In this document: positions 44,288-54,788 of the stretch, piece by piece
Numbering within the stretch: position 1 is the first letter of the stretch
How the letters are laid out: each line of letters opens with the position of its first letter
Origin: Tillandsia leiboldiana
Lineage: Eukaryota > Streptophyta > Magnoliopsida > Poales > Bromeliaceae
Length of the DNA: 64,000 nucleotides
Direction: 5' to 3'
NCBI GenBank assembly: GCA_029204045.2
Contig: CM055074.1
Span: 21,885,471 to 21,949,470, forward strand
The notes under the pieces: generated by a model
The model's input: the letters and a program-made list of their open reading frames with translations, nothing else
The model's database searches: none
What the model was told of the DNA's origin: nothing
Translations under genes and position numbers: made by a program

Positions 44288-45247
44288 TCATTCCCTATTT
44301 CGGGACGACGCGTCGTCTGCCGGGGCGGCCGGGGGCGTCCGCCCACAATCCTTGGGCCAGCGTCGCACCGCGTGTTGGGGTGGGGGTTTGCTGTCTAAAG
44401 AGTCTGCGCATCGCTGGTCGTCGGGCGAGCCCTTTGTCTGCACGGGGGCCGCCGCGCTCTCTATTCCTCTTGGCGGTGGCGGCACGGCGGCGGAGGCGGG
44501 GGTGGGCCCTTGGGGGCAGGAGAAGTAATTGTGATCTGGCAAGCCGCACCGGTTACAATAGTGGTACCTCCAAGTGCATTCCGTCACTGGGTGCGCGCCC
44601 TTGCAGATGACGCAGGATCCCGGTTGCACGTTCGCGCTCCCCTTAAGCCCTCGTTCGTCCTCCGGTGCTTGCGTCGGGCGTGGGTTGGGTCGGCTCTCTG
44701 GATCGGTGCCCCCTTGAGGGGTGGAGGCAGCGGTTCCCTTAGGCTCGACATGTCGCGGCGCCGGGGGTCTACTGACAGACGGCTTCAGAGGGCACTCATA
44801 ACGCGTGTGGCCCGGCCTGCCACATCGGAAACAGTGTCCGTCCCGCCACGGGCAGCTCGTTATGAGGTGTGCATTGCCGCATATGACGCACGGTTTCGGT
44901 GGCTTAGGTCTCTCCTCCGTCGTCTGCCCGAGGTTCTGCCCGGCTCTCGGGCGTTTGCTCGCCCGGCCCCTCCGATGGGGGTCCCCGGCCGACTCGGGGC
45001 GAGAGTATTCCTGCCGGGCGCGTTCTACGCTGGTGTGCACGGTCAGGTTAGTAGCCTCCTGGACGGCGGGAGGGCCCGTCGGCGGCATCCCGGGAGGGGC
45101 AACGCCTCTGCTGCCGCCCCGGAATCGGTCGACGCCCTCGAGTTCCTGTGTCAGCATGCTCAGGCGCTCCGCGAGAGTCAGCAGTTGCCCAGCCACGTCG
45201 CGCAGCTGGTTGCGGAGCAGGCGGTTGGCTTCGTCGGCGATGTCCAT
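44288..45247 (-). CDS. Short gag-like protein of F with four zinc knuckles, 319 aa
   Basis: ATG at 45247 (good context, GAAATGG) is chosen; the frame extends a little upstream without an ATG. Residues 1-40 look like a short amphipathic coiled coil (QLLTLAERLSMLTQELEG). Two copies of a 33-residue cysteine module follow, at 120-152 and 212-244, each a C-x2-C-x3-H-x4-C knuckle plus a C-x2-C-x4-H-x4-C knuckle. Pro-rich linkers and a basic, Arg-rich C-terminus complete it. The gypsy capsid domain (Retrotrans_gag) is not seen, so the protein looks like a nucleocapsid without a capsid. RNA binding is expected from the knuckles. It is the only coding sequence in F. Confidence 0.72.
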   Translation of the reverse strand: MDIADEANRLLRNQLRDVAGQLLTLAERLSMLTQELEGVDRFRGGSRGVAPPGMPPTGPPAVQEATNLTVHTSVERARQEYSRPESAGDPHRRGRASKRPRAGQNLGQTTEERPKPPKPCVICGNAHLITSCPWRDGHCFRCGRPGHTRYECPLKPSVSRPPAPRHVEPKGTAASTPQGGTDPESRPNPRPTQAPEDERGLKGSANVQPGSCVICKGAHPVTECTWRYHYCNRCGLPDHNYFSCPQGPTPASAAVPPPPRGIESAAAPVQTKGSPDDQRCADSLDSKPPPQHAVRRWPKDCGRTPPAAPADDASSRNRE

Positions 45248-45636
45248 TTCCGTCGTCGGTTGCTTGCTGAGTCGGCCCTCTATCTGAATGTACACAAAGA
45301 AGGTCGGCTTTAGTCTTTGCTAATAAGCAACGGCACATCGAACAGCTTAGCGAGAGAAAGGACTCGGACTCTGACTCTGCGTCCCCGGCCGATGATCTAG
45401 TACGGGCCATGTCTGTCACACATCACAAGAGTCAACTTTAGACTACCCTACTGACAACAACCATAAAGTGAGAGAAAGGACTCAACATTCCCCCCCCCCC
45501 CTCGGTCACTCACGTTTCTATACTATTATGTCTTACACGTTTCATTTCCTTGTAGTTAAGTGTGGTGTCTCTGTGGATGTCGGGTACTGACTGTCGTGAT
45601 TTGGACACTGAACCTCGCTCTGATACCATCTTAATC
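45248..45636 (-). other. F leader with primer-binding site
   Basis: TGGTATCAGAGC on the minus strand at 45617-45628 is an exact initiator-Met tRNA primer match, eight bases inside the 5' LTR (which begins at 45637). A C12 run at 45490-45501 interrupts the leader. Confidence 0.85.
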
Positions 45637-48600
45637 TGTCACGCCCCGGGGTTTAACCAAGCTCCTTTTTTTTTTTTTTTTGAAAATCTTTCTTCCCAGG
45701 CGCGTGCCCAGACCCGCCACATATACAGATTTACTCCGCAACCGGGCAGAGTCTCCTCTGTATATGCACGGCGTCGCGGCTCCTACAACATCCAATCACA
45801 ACATTCAGTCAACTCAATTATTTATAAATACAGCTACTCATGCACAACAGGTTGAACTCGGGGCAGATTAATTTGAAAGCATAAATCCATGGTTCGAAAG
45901 TAGTGCCCACCCGGCACTTAGATTTCTAAAACAGTTTCGAAAGTCATAAATCCACAGGGTTTTGAAATCGGTGCCCACACGACACCCAGACTTTTAAAAC
46001 GGTTTTCGCAAATCTTTTCTTCGTCTACTTTCCATCTTAAAAACAGCCCAGCAGTACTAGAAACTAAATTCAACATACTCAAATCTGAAAGCAAAATACC
46101 GACATCCACACCGACCCCACGAGGGTATCGAGAACCACACCGTAGACTACAATATCAAATGAAAAAAAAGAATAAGATAAGCGAGAAGAATTAAAGTCTA
46201 GGGCCCCCAAGGACCCGCAAGCTCCTGTCTCGGCCTCACTGTCGGCTAGCTCTCACCCCCCGAACGAACCTGTCACGGAGTGGGAAGTCAGCAACATAAT
46301 AAACATAGAGAAAGCAGGAAAGCAAGCAATAACTCAAACCGTCAAACTATCCGGAGCAAACACCCTCCCGCGAGGGAAAAGTAAACACGAACACCTGCAA
46401 TGAAACCTGACCACGTCGAGCATCAACGTCGACGGGTCGCACCGCTCATACCTTGGCGCCTCAAAACCCCACCACAACGGGGGCCCCACTACGACACCTC
46501 GTGGGTATACACGGGTCAACGACCACTTTTCCGGAAAAGCGCACCCTCTGCGGTGGCCAAACCGCGGGTGCGCGTGTTGCAGCCTCGAGCATAGTAATCA
46601 CGAAACAATATACATATACGTCCAAGTATGCAAATATACATCCATGCATGAGTACTATATGAACAGTGTATAATCTAAACACAAGCACCGTAGGACCATA
46701 CGAAATAATTAATGCCTTTCTACAATGTTTAATCCAAGTACAAGATCCCTAGCATTTTAAAAATCAGCACAGTTAAGCACATAATGTCTAAAGCCCATCG
46801 ATATTTAATCCAATCCAAGATCCATAGCATTTCAAAAATCAGCACAATTAAACACATAATGTCTAAAACCCATCGTTATTTAATCCAAATACAAGATCCA
46901 TAGCATTTTAAAAATCAGCACAATTAAACACATAATGTCTAAAACCCATCGTTATTTAATCCAAATACAAGATCCATAGCATTTTAAAAATCAGCACAAT
47001 TAAACACACAAGCTTGACCTCGTCCAACGGATAAGACTAGTTGCTAAGGCTTTAAAAGTAAAACCCACCTGAATGAAGGCCGATCCCGAACTCCCGCTAG
47101 ACTACCGGAGGCTGGTGCTGAACTGCTGGGCCCTGAACAGAGACTGTAGTCAGAACTAGACTCACATATACCCGTCCCGTCGACACGACGGTAACGGAGT
47201 GTTTATACGGGCAATGTTGCCGATTTACCGCACAGAATCTAACTCTCGATCAATGAGGACCTACTGAACTCTAACAAGATGCCTAGTAGGCGTGTAAACG
47301 CTGTCTAAGGACAGCCAGCAAGTCCGAATCGCATTTTAGTCCAAAATGTAATTTAATTTGCCTAGAGTTATTGCATTAATCCGATGTTTCGACTCGTTCT
47401 CAAAATCCGGGAGTCCAAAAGCTGCGCCGTAACTTTCAGCGCGTTTGTAATGACGAGACGGAGGCCGTGCTCACAATAATTGGGCCGAGACCAGGCCCAT
47501 TTACAAGTTGGCCCAAAAACACCAGGGTTCACAATGTAACTATGTTCAAACTTTAACCTTTACTTGATCAATTAAGGAGCTAGCTAGAGCATCATGTATA
47601 GGAAGGTAAGTAGAGTTGAGGGCTCACCTCAGGTGCACCCAGGAGTGGCCGGAACAGTCGGCCGGAGCAACCCGCAAAGATGCCTTGAGCTCGGTTTGGT
47701 GTAACTCCAAAGCAGACCTTACCCTGTCAGCAACCGAGGTGAGCAGCAGCTAGTTAGGGGTCCCAGGTGAGGACTAATCCATGTTGGGTCGAGCCCCGGC
47801 GGCCGGAGGCGGCGGCGGCCGGAGATGAGCCCGAGAGGCTTAGCTCGGGTGCAAGCTTTAAGACCGAACTACAGGGGGTCTCTTGCCTCAAAATAAATCG
47901 TGGAGTTCTTATAATGGAGGTTTAGAGCCTACCTGTCGAGGTGGCCGGAGTCCGGAGCGCCGGGGATGCGCCGGAGTCCAACCCGAGGCTCAAACGGTGC
48001 AAATTCTGTGACGAGAAACCCGACGTTAAATCTTGCATGCAAGATGGTGGGGAAGTTCCTATGGGCCAGAGGAACTCACCTGGGCGGTTTTCCGGCGTCG
48101 GGATCGTCGGCAAGCCGCGGCGGCGGAGCTCAGCCGAAGCTTCGTTGGCCGTTAATGGCGGTGTGTCCGGCGAGGTCTAGCTCCGGGCCGGTGCGAGATG
48201 GACCAAAAATGCTGTCCCAACTCCTCGATGCTCGGTGCAGTGGTGCCGGCAACGTGAGGCCGCGGCGGCGCCGGACGGCGGTTGTCGGCCAAGGTTAAAG
48301 ATGACCGGTTCTAGGGCACAACCGATCGTGGCCCGATCTTGATCTGATCGGTGATCAGACTTCGGGGAGGTGTTGCAGTATCCAAGAGGAAGAAGATCAA
48401 CGGTGCTGATCTTGAAAACGCCGGCCGGATGATGGCGGCGCGAAGAGCTCGGCCCAAAAACGATAATCCGGCGGTCAGGTTCTCTTCGGCCGGCAATCGG
48501 ATGACGGCGGCGGGCCGGACTGCACCCGGAGGTCGTCTCGACGTCAGGAATGTCATGGTCGGGCTCAAAAGCCGAAAATAAATGAAAGCTCCATGACCTA

Positions 48601-49772
48601 CCTTGGCCGGAGTTGGGAGGAGAAGGGTGCTTTCCGGCGGCGGCGCGCGGCAGCGAGGGACCTCGTGTTCACCTTGGCTCCGCTTCTGCTATAGTCGAGG
48701 ATTACTCGCAGAGAGGGTTTGGGTCCATCTAGAGCTCCTGCGTGGATCTCGTTTTCCTTCAACCCGAGAGGAGGAGGTAGCTTGCTTCCTTCTCCTTCCG
48801 GCGGCTGGGGAGGCGGCGGCCGGTGCGGGCTAGCTCCGTGAGAGAGCGGCAGAGGAGAGGGGCGGTTGCAGGTGCTGCTGGGGCTCGGGGGGATCTAGGG
48901 TTAGGGTGTAAGAACCCGAACCTAGCTATATGCGTATATATATATAATGTATATACAATAGCAGTTTAGTCCTCCTCCTTTGACATTTTAGGTTTTGGTC
49001 CTTCTCGGTAGCTTTAGTCACATCTAGGGTCCCTCTCCAAGAAGTGGCACGCAAATCGAGGTACAAACTATGGGGATATTGTGCAAAAAAACACATTTTT
49101 TCGCTGTATTTCACGCTTTTTCGAGGCGATCCAGTCGCCGAAACCGGAAAATGGACTGCGCCATGACGTCCGGCTCGACGAGACCTATCAGGTAGCGATC
49201 TCTGATTTTCGCGAAACTGCCCGGATAAAATCTCGGTCCATAATAACTGTGTCAAAATACAGTTTTCGCGCTTTTCGAGATTCCAGAGTCGTCAAACAGA
49301 ATTTTCGACTGCGCCGTTGCGTTCAGAACATCTGAGCCGTTCGAAATGACTACCTGGATCACTATATTCGGGTTCCGAACAGTGAAATAGTCAATATTGT
49401 ATTCGTCGGGGTCTCGAAAACCAGGGTTACTGTTCATCTACAGTAACTCACTTAAGTGCACTGTGCGCAGAGGACACTGTTACATTGGTCGCGAGATTCT
49501 CCCACTTCTTAGTTGAATTCTGGAAGACCCGACCGTCAGATCGAAAAGTGCTGAATATGAATCTCGCTCAGTTCGACGAGACGATCGCAACGGTCAACTC
49601 GGATTTCCAAGATCATGTCCGGATCGGAAAAATAGCCCTTTTGTCTCGTAAATCGTGTAACTCGCACACTGGCATTGACTAAATAAATCAACATAGGTCT
49701 TTTGAACCCGAAATCGACTACGATTCTGCTTTTAATCTATTTATTAAAGATAAAATATTTTGAGTCTTTACA
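45637..49772 (-). repeat. 5' LTR of F (4136 bp)
   Basis: Near-identical to 39442-43570 at both ends. Between about 47880 and 49130 the two copies differ by many one- to three-base indels but few substitutions. Confidence 0.93.
46728..47011. repeat. 76-bp tandem array, 5' LTR copy
   Basis: Same array as 40531-40815, one base shorter in the second unit. Confidence 0.92.
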
Positions 49773-50093
49773 GTTCTGCTGACGGCTGTCAGTGTTGGAG
49801 CATTGTTTGATGTCTATACCGCTTGCACGTGTTTAGTAGAGCATGGATAGCTTCGTGTGGGCCAGAGTTGGGACTGTTGGCTTGTGCATGTGAGGATCAG
49901 ATTCCAAATCACGTTTAGCACATGGATGAGTGTTGCCAGTCCGGCCCAGTTCAGTAGGACCTTGGATTTGATCCTAGAGTTGTTAGTCCTACGTCAGCTC
50001 CGAGATGTTGATGAGGTTGGATAGGGATTGGATATCCCCATGTTATGTTATCTTGGATTGTCAAGAGAGGACAACGACCCTCTGTGCACCTGG
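49773..50093. other. Unassigned spacer
   Basis: No gene or repeat recognised. It lies between the F LTR end and a presumed LTR start (TGTAATGACACGG) at 50094. Confidence 0.4.
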
Positions 50094-52301
50094 TGTAATG
50101 ACACGGTTTTTTTTAATAATTTTTACCCTCCGGTTAGTAAAGTGTTTCTTTTAGTGAATTTGAATTATCGAGTTTCTATAAGTCGGTCGGTGGGTTGCAT
50201 GAGTATTTTTCTGTGAAAGAGCACGAAAAATGAAGACTGACGGTGCAATCGGATCTGAAATCCGACTTAGGAATCTCCCGGAACAGGGTCTTTAGTAGTC
50301 GCGGTGACTTAACGTGCATCGGAACTCGTGCAAAATATCCTGCACGCTTTCCGAGGAAAAGATGGGTTTATCTCGTGCAATTAATTAATTAGAGAATTAG
50401 TTATTCGGTTACGGGTATTAAAAGGTGGGTTATCCCGTAGGATTAATTAATTAAAGAATTAATTAATTGGTGACAGAAATTAAAAGGCGGGATTTATTTG
50501 TACGTACGAAAAGGGAAATCACACTTTTCGCAAAAAGAAAAACCCTAGCCGGAGAGAACGAGGGAGAAAAGAGAAGAAAAAGGCGGAACCCTAGCCGGAG
50601 GAGGAAAAAGGAAAGAAAGAGGAAGAAGATGGAGGAATCCGATCACCCCGAACAACGTACCGGAATTAGAAGAGCGATCGGTCGACTTTCCCGTCGGGAT
50701 TCTCGGTAAGTAGATTTCGTATTGTTGCGTTAATGGGGTTTTCTCTCGTCTTTTTTGTTGTCTACATCGTCGTCTCCGTCCCCGTCGTCATCACCGACCC
50801 CGCCGCACGATCTAGGGCACGGCGCAGGCGGCCGAACGAAGAGGGCGCCGTTAGGGCACGGGGCGGGCGGGCGAACGATGCGGGCGCCACTAGGGCACCG
50901 CGCGGGCGCCGCCCCCGGGCGCCCGCGGGCGGGCAGCGCCGCGCGGGCGCCGCCCCCGGGCGCGCACCGCGCGGCCTTGGCCGCGCGGGGCGCCGCGGGA
51001 GGGTGCGCACCGCGCGGCCTTGTGCGGCGCGAGGCGCCCGCGGACGGGCGCATGCCACACGGGCGCCGCGGCGGCGCCGCCCCCGGGCGCGCAACCGCGC
51101 GGCGTTGTGCCGCGCGGGGCGCCCTCGGGCGGGCGCATGCCGCGCGGGCGACGCACCGCGAGGCCTTGCGCCGCGCGGGGCGCCCGCGGGCGGCCGCATC
51201 CTGCGCGGGTGCCGCACGGGCGCCGCAGTGGGCACGCGCCGCGCGGCCTTGCGCCGTGCGGGGCACCCGCAGGGCAGGCAGGCGCCGCACGGGCGCCGCC
51301 CGTGGACGCACACCGCGCAGTTTCGGGCCGCCCGGGGCATCCGCGGGCGGCGGCATCCGCGTGGGGCGCCGTCAAGTGTCGTAGGAGTGTCGTTTTTGAG
51401 TCTTTCATCGCGGGGTTAGTTTTGGATTTCCGTTTCCGCAGTGTTAGAGCGTTTTATTAACTATCGCTTTTGGGGACTTCTTTAGGTCGAGGTGTGCAGC
51501 GGGAGTGTGTTAAAGATCCAAGTGCTCCGATCTTCCCGCAACCAGGGTGGTACCCTTGCAATAAGTGCAACAAGTGCAATAAGTGTACTATATCATCGTA
51601 AAAGACTTAATAACCTGTCTAATAAAGTAGATGAACTGTTAAACCTTTCGCATGAATGTGTATTGTTCTTTCATTATTAAAATTGTGGCGACTAAGGGTC
51701 GCGGTGCTGGATACACGCCGACTTCGGCAAACCATGTTTTTGGATGCTGCACGTACACCGGCGGATGGGCCTCCGCATGGGTGTACTTTTTCGGAGAAGT
51801 GGTCTGAATGACCCGTGTGCCCCACGATTTGTGTAGTGCCAGTGGGGATCCCTTCACGCCAGCTAAAAGTGCCGCACTAGTACCGTGAAAGAGGTTAAAA
51901 GCATCACGTAAGTAAAGTGATTGTGCACGAGGGGAGATCGTCGACTCCCCGACAGGTACCAGGTGTAATTAAATCAAGTGAGGTGGACACATGAGGTGGA
52001 AAAGCGAAAGGTTCCGGTGTACTTGTTTATTTTAAGCTATTATAAATTGTTTGAAACATCTACTTTATTTGTCACTGACTTCCCACAATGTGACAGGTCG
52101 CGAATAGGAATAATACTGGGACGGTGGTGAGACTGCGTCGAGAGGACCTTAGCCGTATGAGGCTTTATTACGCTAATTTTGTTTCGGTTTATCTCATTCT
52201 TTCGTTTAACTGTTAGTTTAATTGCTTGAATGTGGATTAATGGTTTGGATGTATTAGTTCAGATTTGATATACTTTTATGGATTTTATGCGGCATAGTTT
52301 A
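50094..52301 (+). mobile_element. Plus-strand gypsy-type LTR (G family) up to assembly gap
   Basis: Contains GACGGTGCAATCGGATCTGA at about 50240, the reverse complement of sequence at about 52850-52876 in the G 3' LTR. Its 51700-51840 part aligns with the reverse complement of the F LTR (GCACGTACACCGG, GGAGAAGTGGTC, CCCGTGTGCCCCACG). The start at 50094 is a best guess from TG and homology. It includes a GC-rich repeat and is cut by the N gap. No gene is supported. Confidence 0.6.
50735..51375. repeat. Extremely GC-rich degenerate tandem repeat
   Basis: Long runs of G/C-only sequence with recurring words CCGCGCGG, GGCCTTG, GCGCCCGCGGGCGG and CGGGCGCCGC, at irregular intervals of about 55-95 bp. 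ORFs are open in several frames on both strands simply because stop codons are AT-rich; none is a credible gene. Confidence 0.8.
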
Positions 52302-52401
52302 NNNNNNNNNNNNNNNNNNNNNNNNNNNNNNNNNNNNNNNNNNNNNNNNNNNNNNNNNNNNNNNNNNNNNNNNNNNNNNNNNNNNNNNNNNNNNNNNNNN
52401 N
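52302..52401. other. Assembly gap (100 N)
   Basis: Exactly 100 N, the conventional size for a gap of unknown length, placed between two oppositely oriented copies of one LTR family. Confidence 0.99.
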
Positions 52402-53017
52402 GAACCGATCTTGTTTCCTTTCGGCGTTGGAGACCCGGATCCGCTCCCCGTAGACGATGGCGTCTCGTTCTCCGATCTCCGGCACGTGAATCAGGGCGAT
52501 CGGGTTCCTCCGCTTCCTCCTTCTTTTCCTCTTTTCTCCTCCGGTTAGGGTTCCGTCTTTTCTTTTCTTTTTCTCTTCTCACCGATTAGGGTTTTTATTT
52601 CTTTCTTTTCTTTTCTTTTCTTTAATCGGGATCCCTTATATAGTCGCACTTTATCTCTAATTAATTTCTCTTTAATTCGTACGTAAGAGAATTATTATTT
52701 TCCGTCTGGGATAATTAATTAACTAATTAATTATCCCCTACGAGATAACCCACCTTATCTCTAACGGGTGCAAGATATTTTGCACGGATTTCGATGCACG
52801 ACTAATCACCGTATCACTTTGAATCCCGTTCCGGGGGATTCCGATATCGGATTTCAGATCCGATCGCACCGTCGGCTTTCTTTTTCCGCGCTCTATCGCA
52901 GAAAAATACTAGCACCCCACAATGGCCAACTTTTAAGAATTGAATAATTTTATTTCACTTAAAGGCTTAAATGACTACACGTAAGTCAAAAATACCCCGA
53001 AAGGTCGGATCACTACA
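52402..53017 (-). mobile_element. 3' LTR of gypsy G (truncated by gap)
   Basis: Ends GGATCACTACA at 53017, next to CACTTTATAAAAAGTTTCGTCCCG, as the F LTR ends next to GTTTCGTCCCCG. On the minus strand the LTR begins TGTAGTGATCC. The sequence towards the gap contains a TATA box and a purine-rich leader. Confidence 0.7.
52636..52642 (-). promoter_or_regulatory. TATA box of G LTR
   Basis: The minus strand reads GACTATATAAGGGATCCC, followed by a purine-rich AAAAGAAAAG leader. Confidence 0.6.
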
Positions 53018-53052
53018 CCACTCACACTTTATAAAAAGTTTCGTCCCGAAAC

Positions 53053-54788
53053 TTAAATACAAACCCCACTAATCAATTCGGGAGAACATTCCCTCATCTT
53101 CGATTCCAGTTCCCAAGTCGCCTCGCGCTCTTCATGGTTGCTCCACTGGACCTTTACATAAGGGATTGTTCGTTTGCGCAACTTCTTGTCCTCTCTCGCC
53201 AAAATCCGCACCGGCGTCTCCCCGACGCTTAAATCCTCTCGCAACTCGATGGTGGAGGCATCCAAGGCATGAGAGGGATCGGCTAGGTACTTCCGGAGCA
53301 TTGAGACGTGGAACACGTTATGGACTCGTTCGAGATTTGGTGGCAGGGCTAATCGGTACGCCACCGGTCCTATGCGTTCTAGGATCTCGAACGGTCCTAC
53401 GTACCTCGGGCTTAACTTTCCCTTTATGCCGAAGCGTCGGTTCCCCTTGGAGGGCGAAACTCGGAGCAACACATGTTCACCCACCATAAACTCTAAGTCT
53501 CGGCGTCTGTTGTCCGCGTAGCTTTTCTGTCTGCTCTGGGCGGTCAGTAGTCTTTGTCTAATCATTCTCACCTTTGCTTCGGTCTCCTCCACCAGATCTG
53601 GGCCCAGAAACTTACGCTCACCCAAGTCGTCCCAGCATATTGGAGACCGATAGCGGCGCCCGTACAGGGCCTCGTATGGTGCCATCTGAATGCTTGCCTG
53701 GTAACTGTTATTGTAGGCAAATTCCACTAGGGACAGACACCGTGCCCACCCTTCGCCCAGGTCCAAAACGCATGCCCGAAGCATGTCCTCCACAATTTGT
53801 ATCACCCGCTCTGATTGTCCATCGGTCTGCGGGTGAAAAGCCGTACTGAAGTGCAACTTGGTTCCCATTGCTCGCTGCAGGCTCTACCAAAAGTTTGACA
53901 CAAATCGCGTGTCCCTGTCCGACGTGATGGACGTCGGCACCCCATGCAACCTTACTATCTCGTTGATGTAGGTTTGCGCCAGTCGTTCCCGCGCCCACGT
54001 CATGTGTATGGGCAGAAAGTGGGCCGATTTCGTCAGACGGTCCACGATTACCCATATTGCATCGTGTCCCTGTGACGATCTCGGGAACCCGGTCACAAAA
54101 TCCATGGTAATCATGTCCTATTTCCACTCGGGCACCGGTAAGGGTTGCAATTTTCCTGCTGGACGCTGGTGCTCGGCCTTCACTCGTTGGCACACCAGGC
54201 AGTGTGCCACAAACCGAGTCACGTCTCCCTTCATTTTGGGCTACCAGAAGGTCTGTTTGACGTCCTTGTACATCTTCGTTCCCCCGGGATGCGCTGTATA
54301 TGGAGCGGTATGCGCCTCCCGCAGGATTTCCTCTTTGAGTTCCGGTAGATCCGGCACGCAGATTCGTCCCCGAAATCGTATCGTCCCTTCGGAGTTTACT
54401 GTGAAATCACCTTCTTGGTCGGCAGTTACTCTACTTCGCACCAGCTGGAGTTGGTCATCAGTCGACTGCCCCTCGAGAATTCTGTCAAGCAGGGTAGGTC
54501 TGACCACCAGTGTCAGAAGTTGTTCGATTGTACCCGCTGGTACTACTTCTAGTCTAAATCGCGAAAATTCCGCAATTAGACTATCTTGCTGGGTGATGGC
54601 ACTTACCCCTGCCTTCTCGGTCTGCCCCTTACGGCTCAGGGCGTCGGCCACCACATTTGCCTTTCCCGGGTAGTAGTGGATCGTTAAATCGTAATCCTTC
54701 AGTAGCTCGAGCCACCGTCTTTGTCGCAAATTTAACTCCTTTTGGGTGAAAAGGTACTTAAGACTTTTATGATCTGAGTACACATTGC
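53053..54788 (-). pseudogene. pol: Gypsy G pol 3' part: RNase H end, integrase, chromodomain
   Basis: From right to left: the end of RNase H (YSDHKSLKYLFTQKELNLRQ, ADALSRK), the integrase zinc-binding region (HTAPYTAHPGGTKMYKDV), the integrase core (MDFVTGFP, DRDTRF, HPQTDGQSERV), the GPF/Y-like segment (KLSPRYVGPFEILERIGPVAYRL), and a chromodomain-like tail (KTIP-type RTIPYVKVQW, EREATWELE). The order and tail point to a chromovirus, probably the Tekay/Del lineage. TAG stops at 54241-54243, 54118-54120 and 53884-53886 replace expected Trp, Trp and Gln. Element E is inserted at 54789; the N-terminal pol lies beyond E, outside the window. Confidence 0.9.

Larger units (their letters stand above)
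39442..49772 (-). mobile_element. Gypsy-like element F with 4.13-kb LTRs and a short internal region
   Basis: Two direct repeats of 4129 bp (39442-43570) and 4136 bp (45637-49772) start TGTCACGCCCCGG and end GAGTCTTTACA. The internal region is only 2066 bp and carries an initiator-Met primer site and one gag-like ORF. It has no pol. The LTR end and the GTTTCGTCCCCGAAAC words near the 3' LTR match the chromodomain-type gypsy relative G. The size pattern fits a large retrotransposon derivative (LARD-like). The flanks GATTC (39437-39441) and GTTCT (49773-49777) do not match as a target duplication. Confidence 0.88.

Noticed and set aside
44510..45313. Plus-strand ORF of 267 codons antisense to the F gag-like gene
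   Set aside because: Shadow of the GC-rich minus-strand gene, which carries regularly spaced zinc knuckles and lies downstream of a primer site on the same strand.
50733..51460. Several Arg/Ala/Gly-rich ORFs of 150-230 codons on both strands
   Set aside because: They overlap in all frames of a GC-only repeat; compositional artefacts with no domain or conservation.
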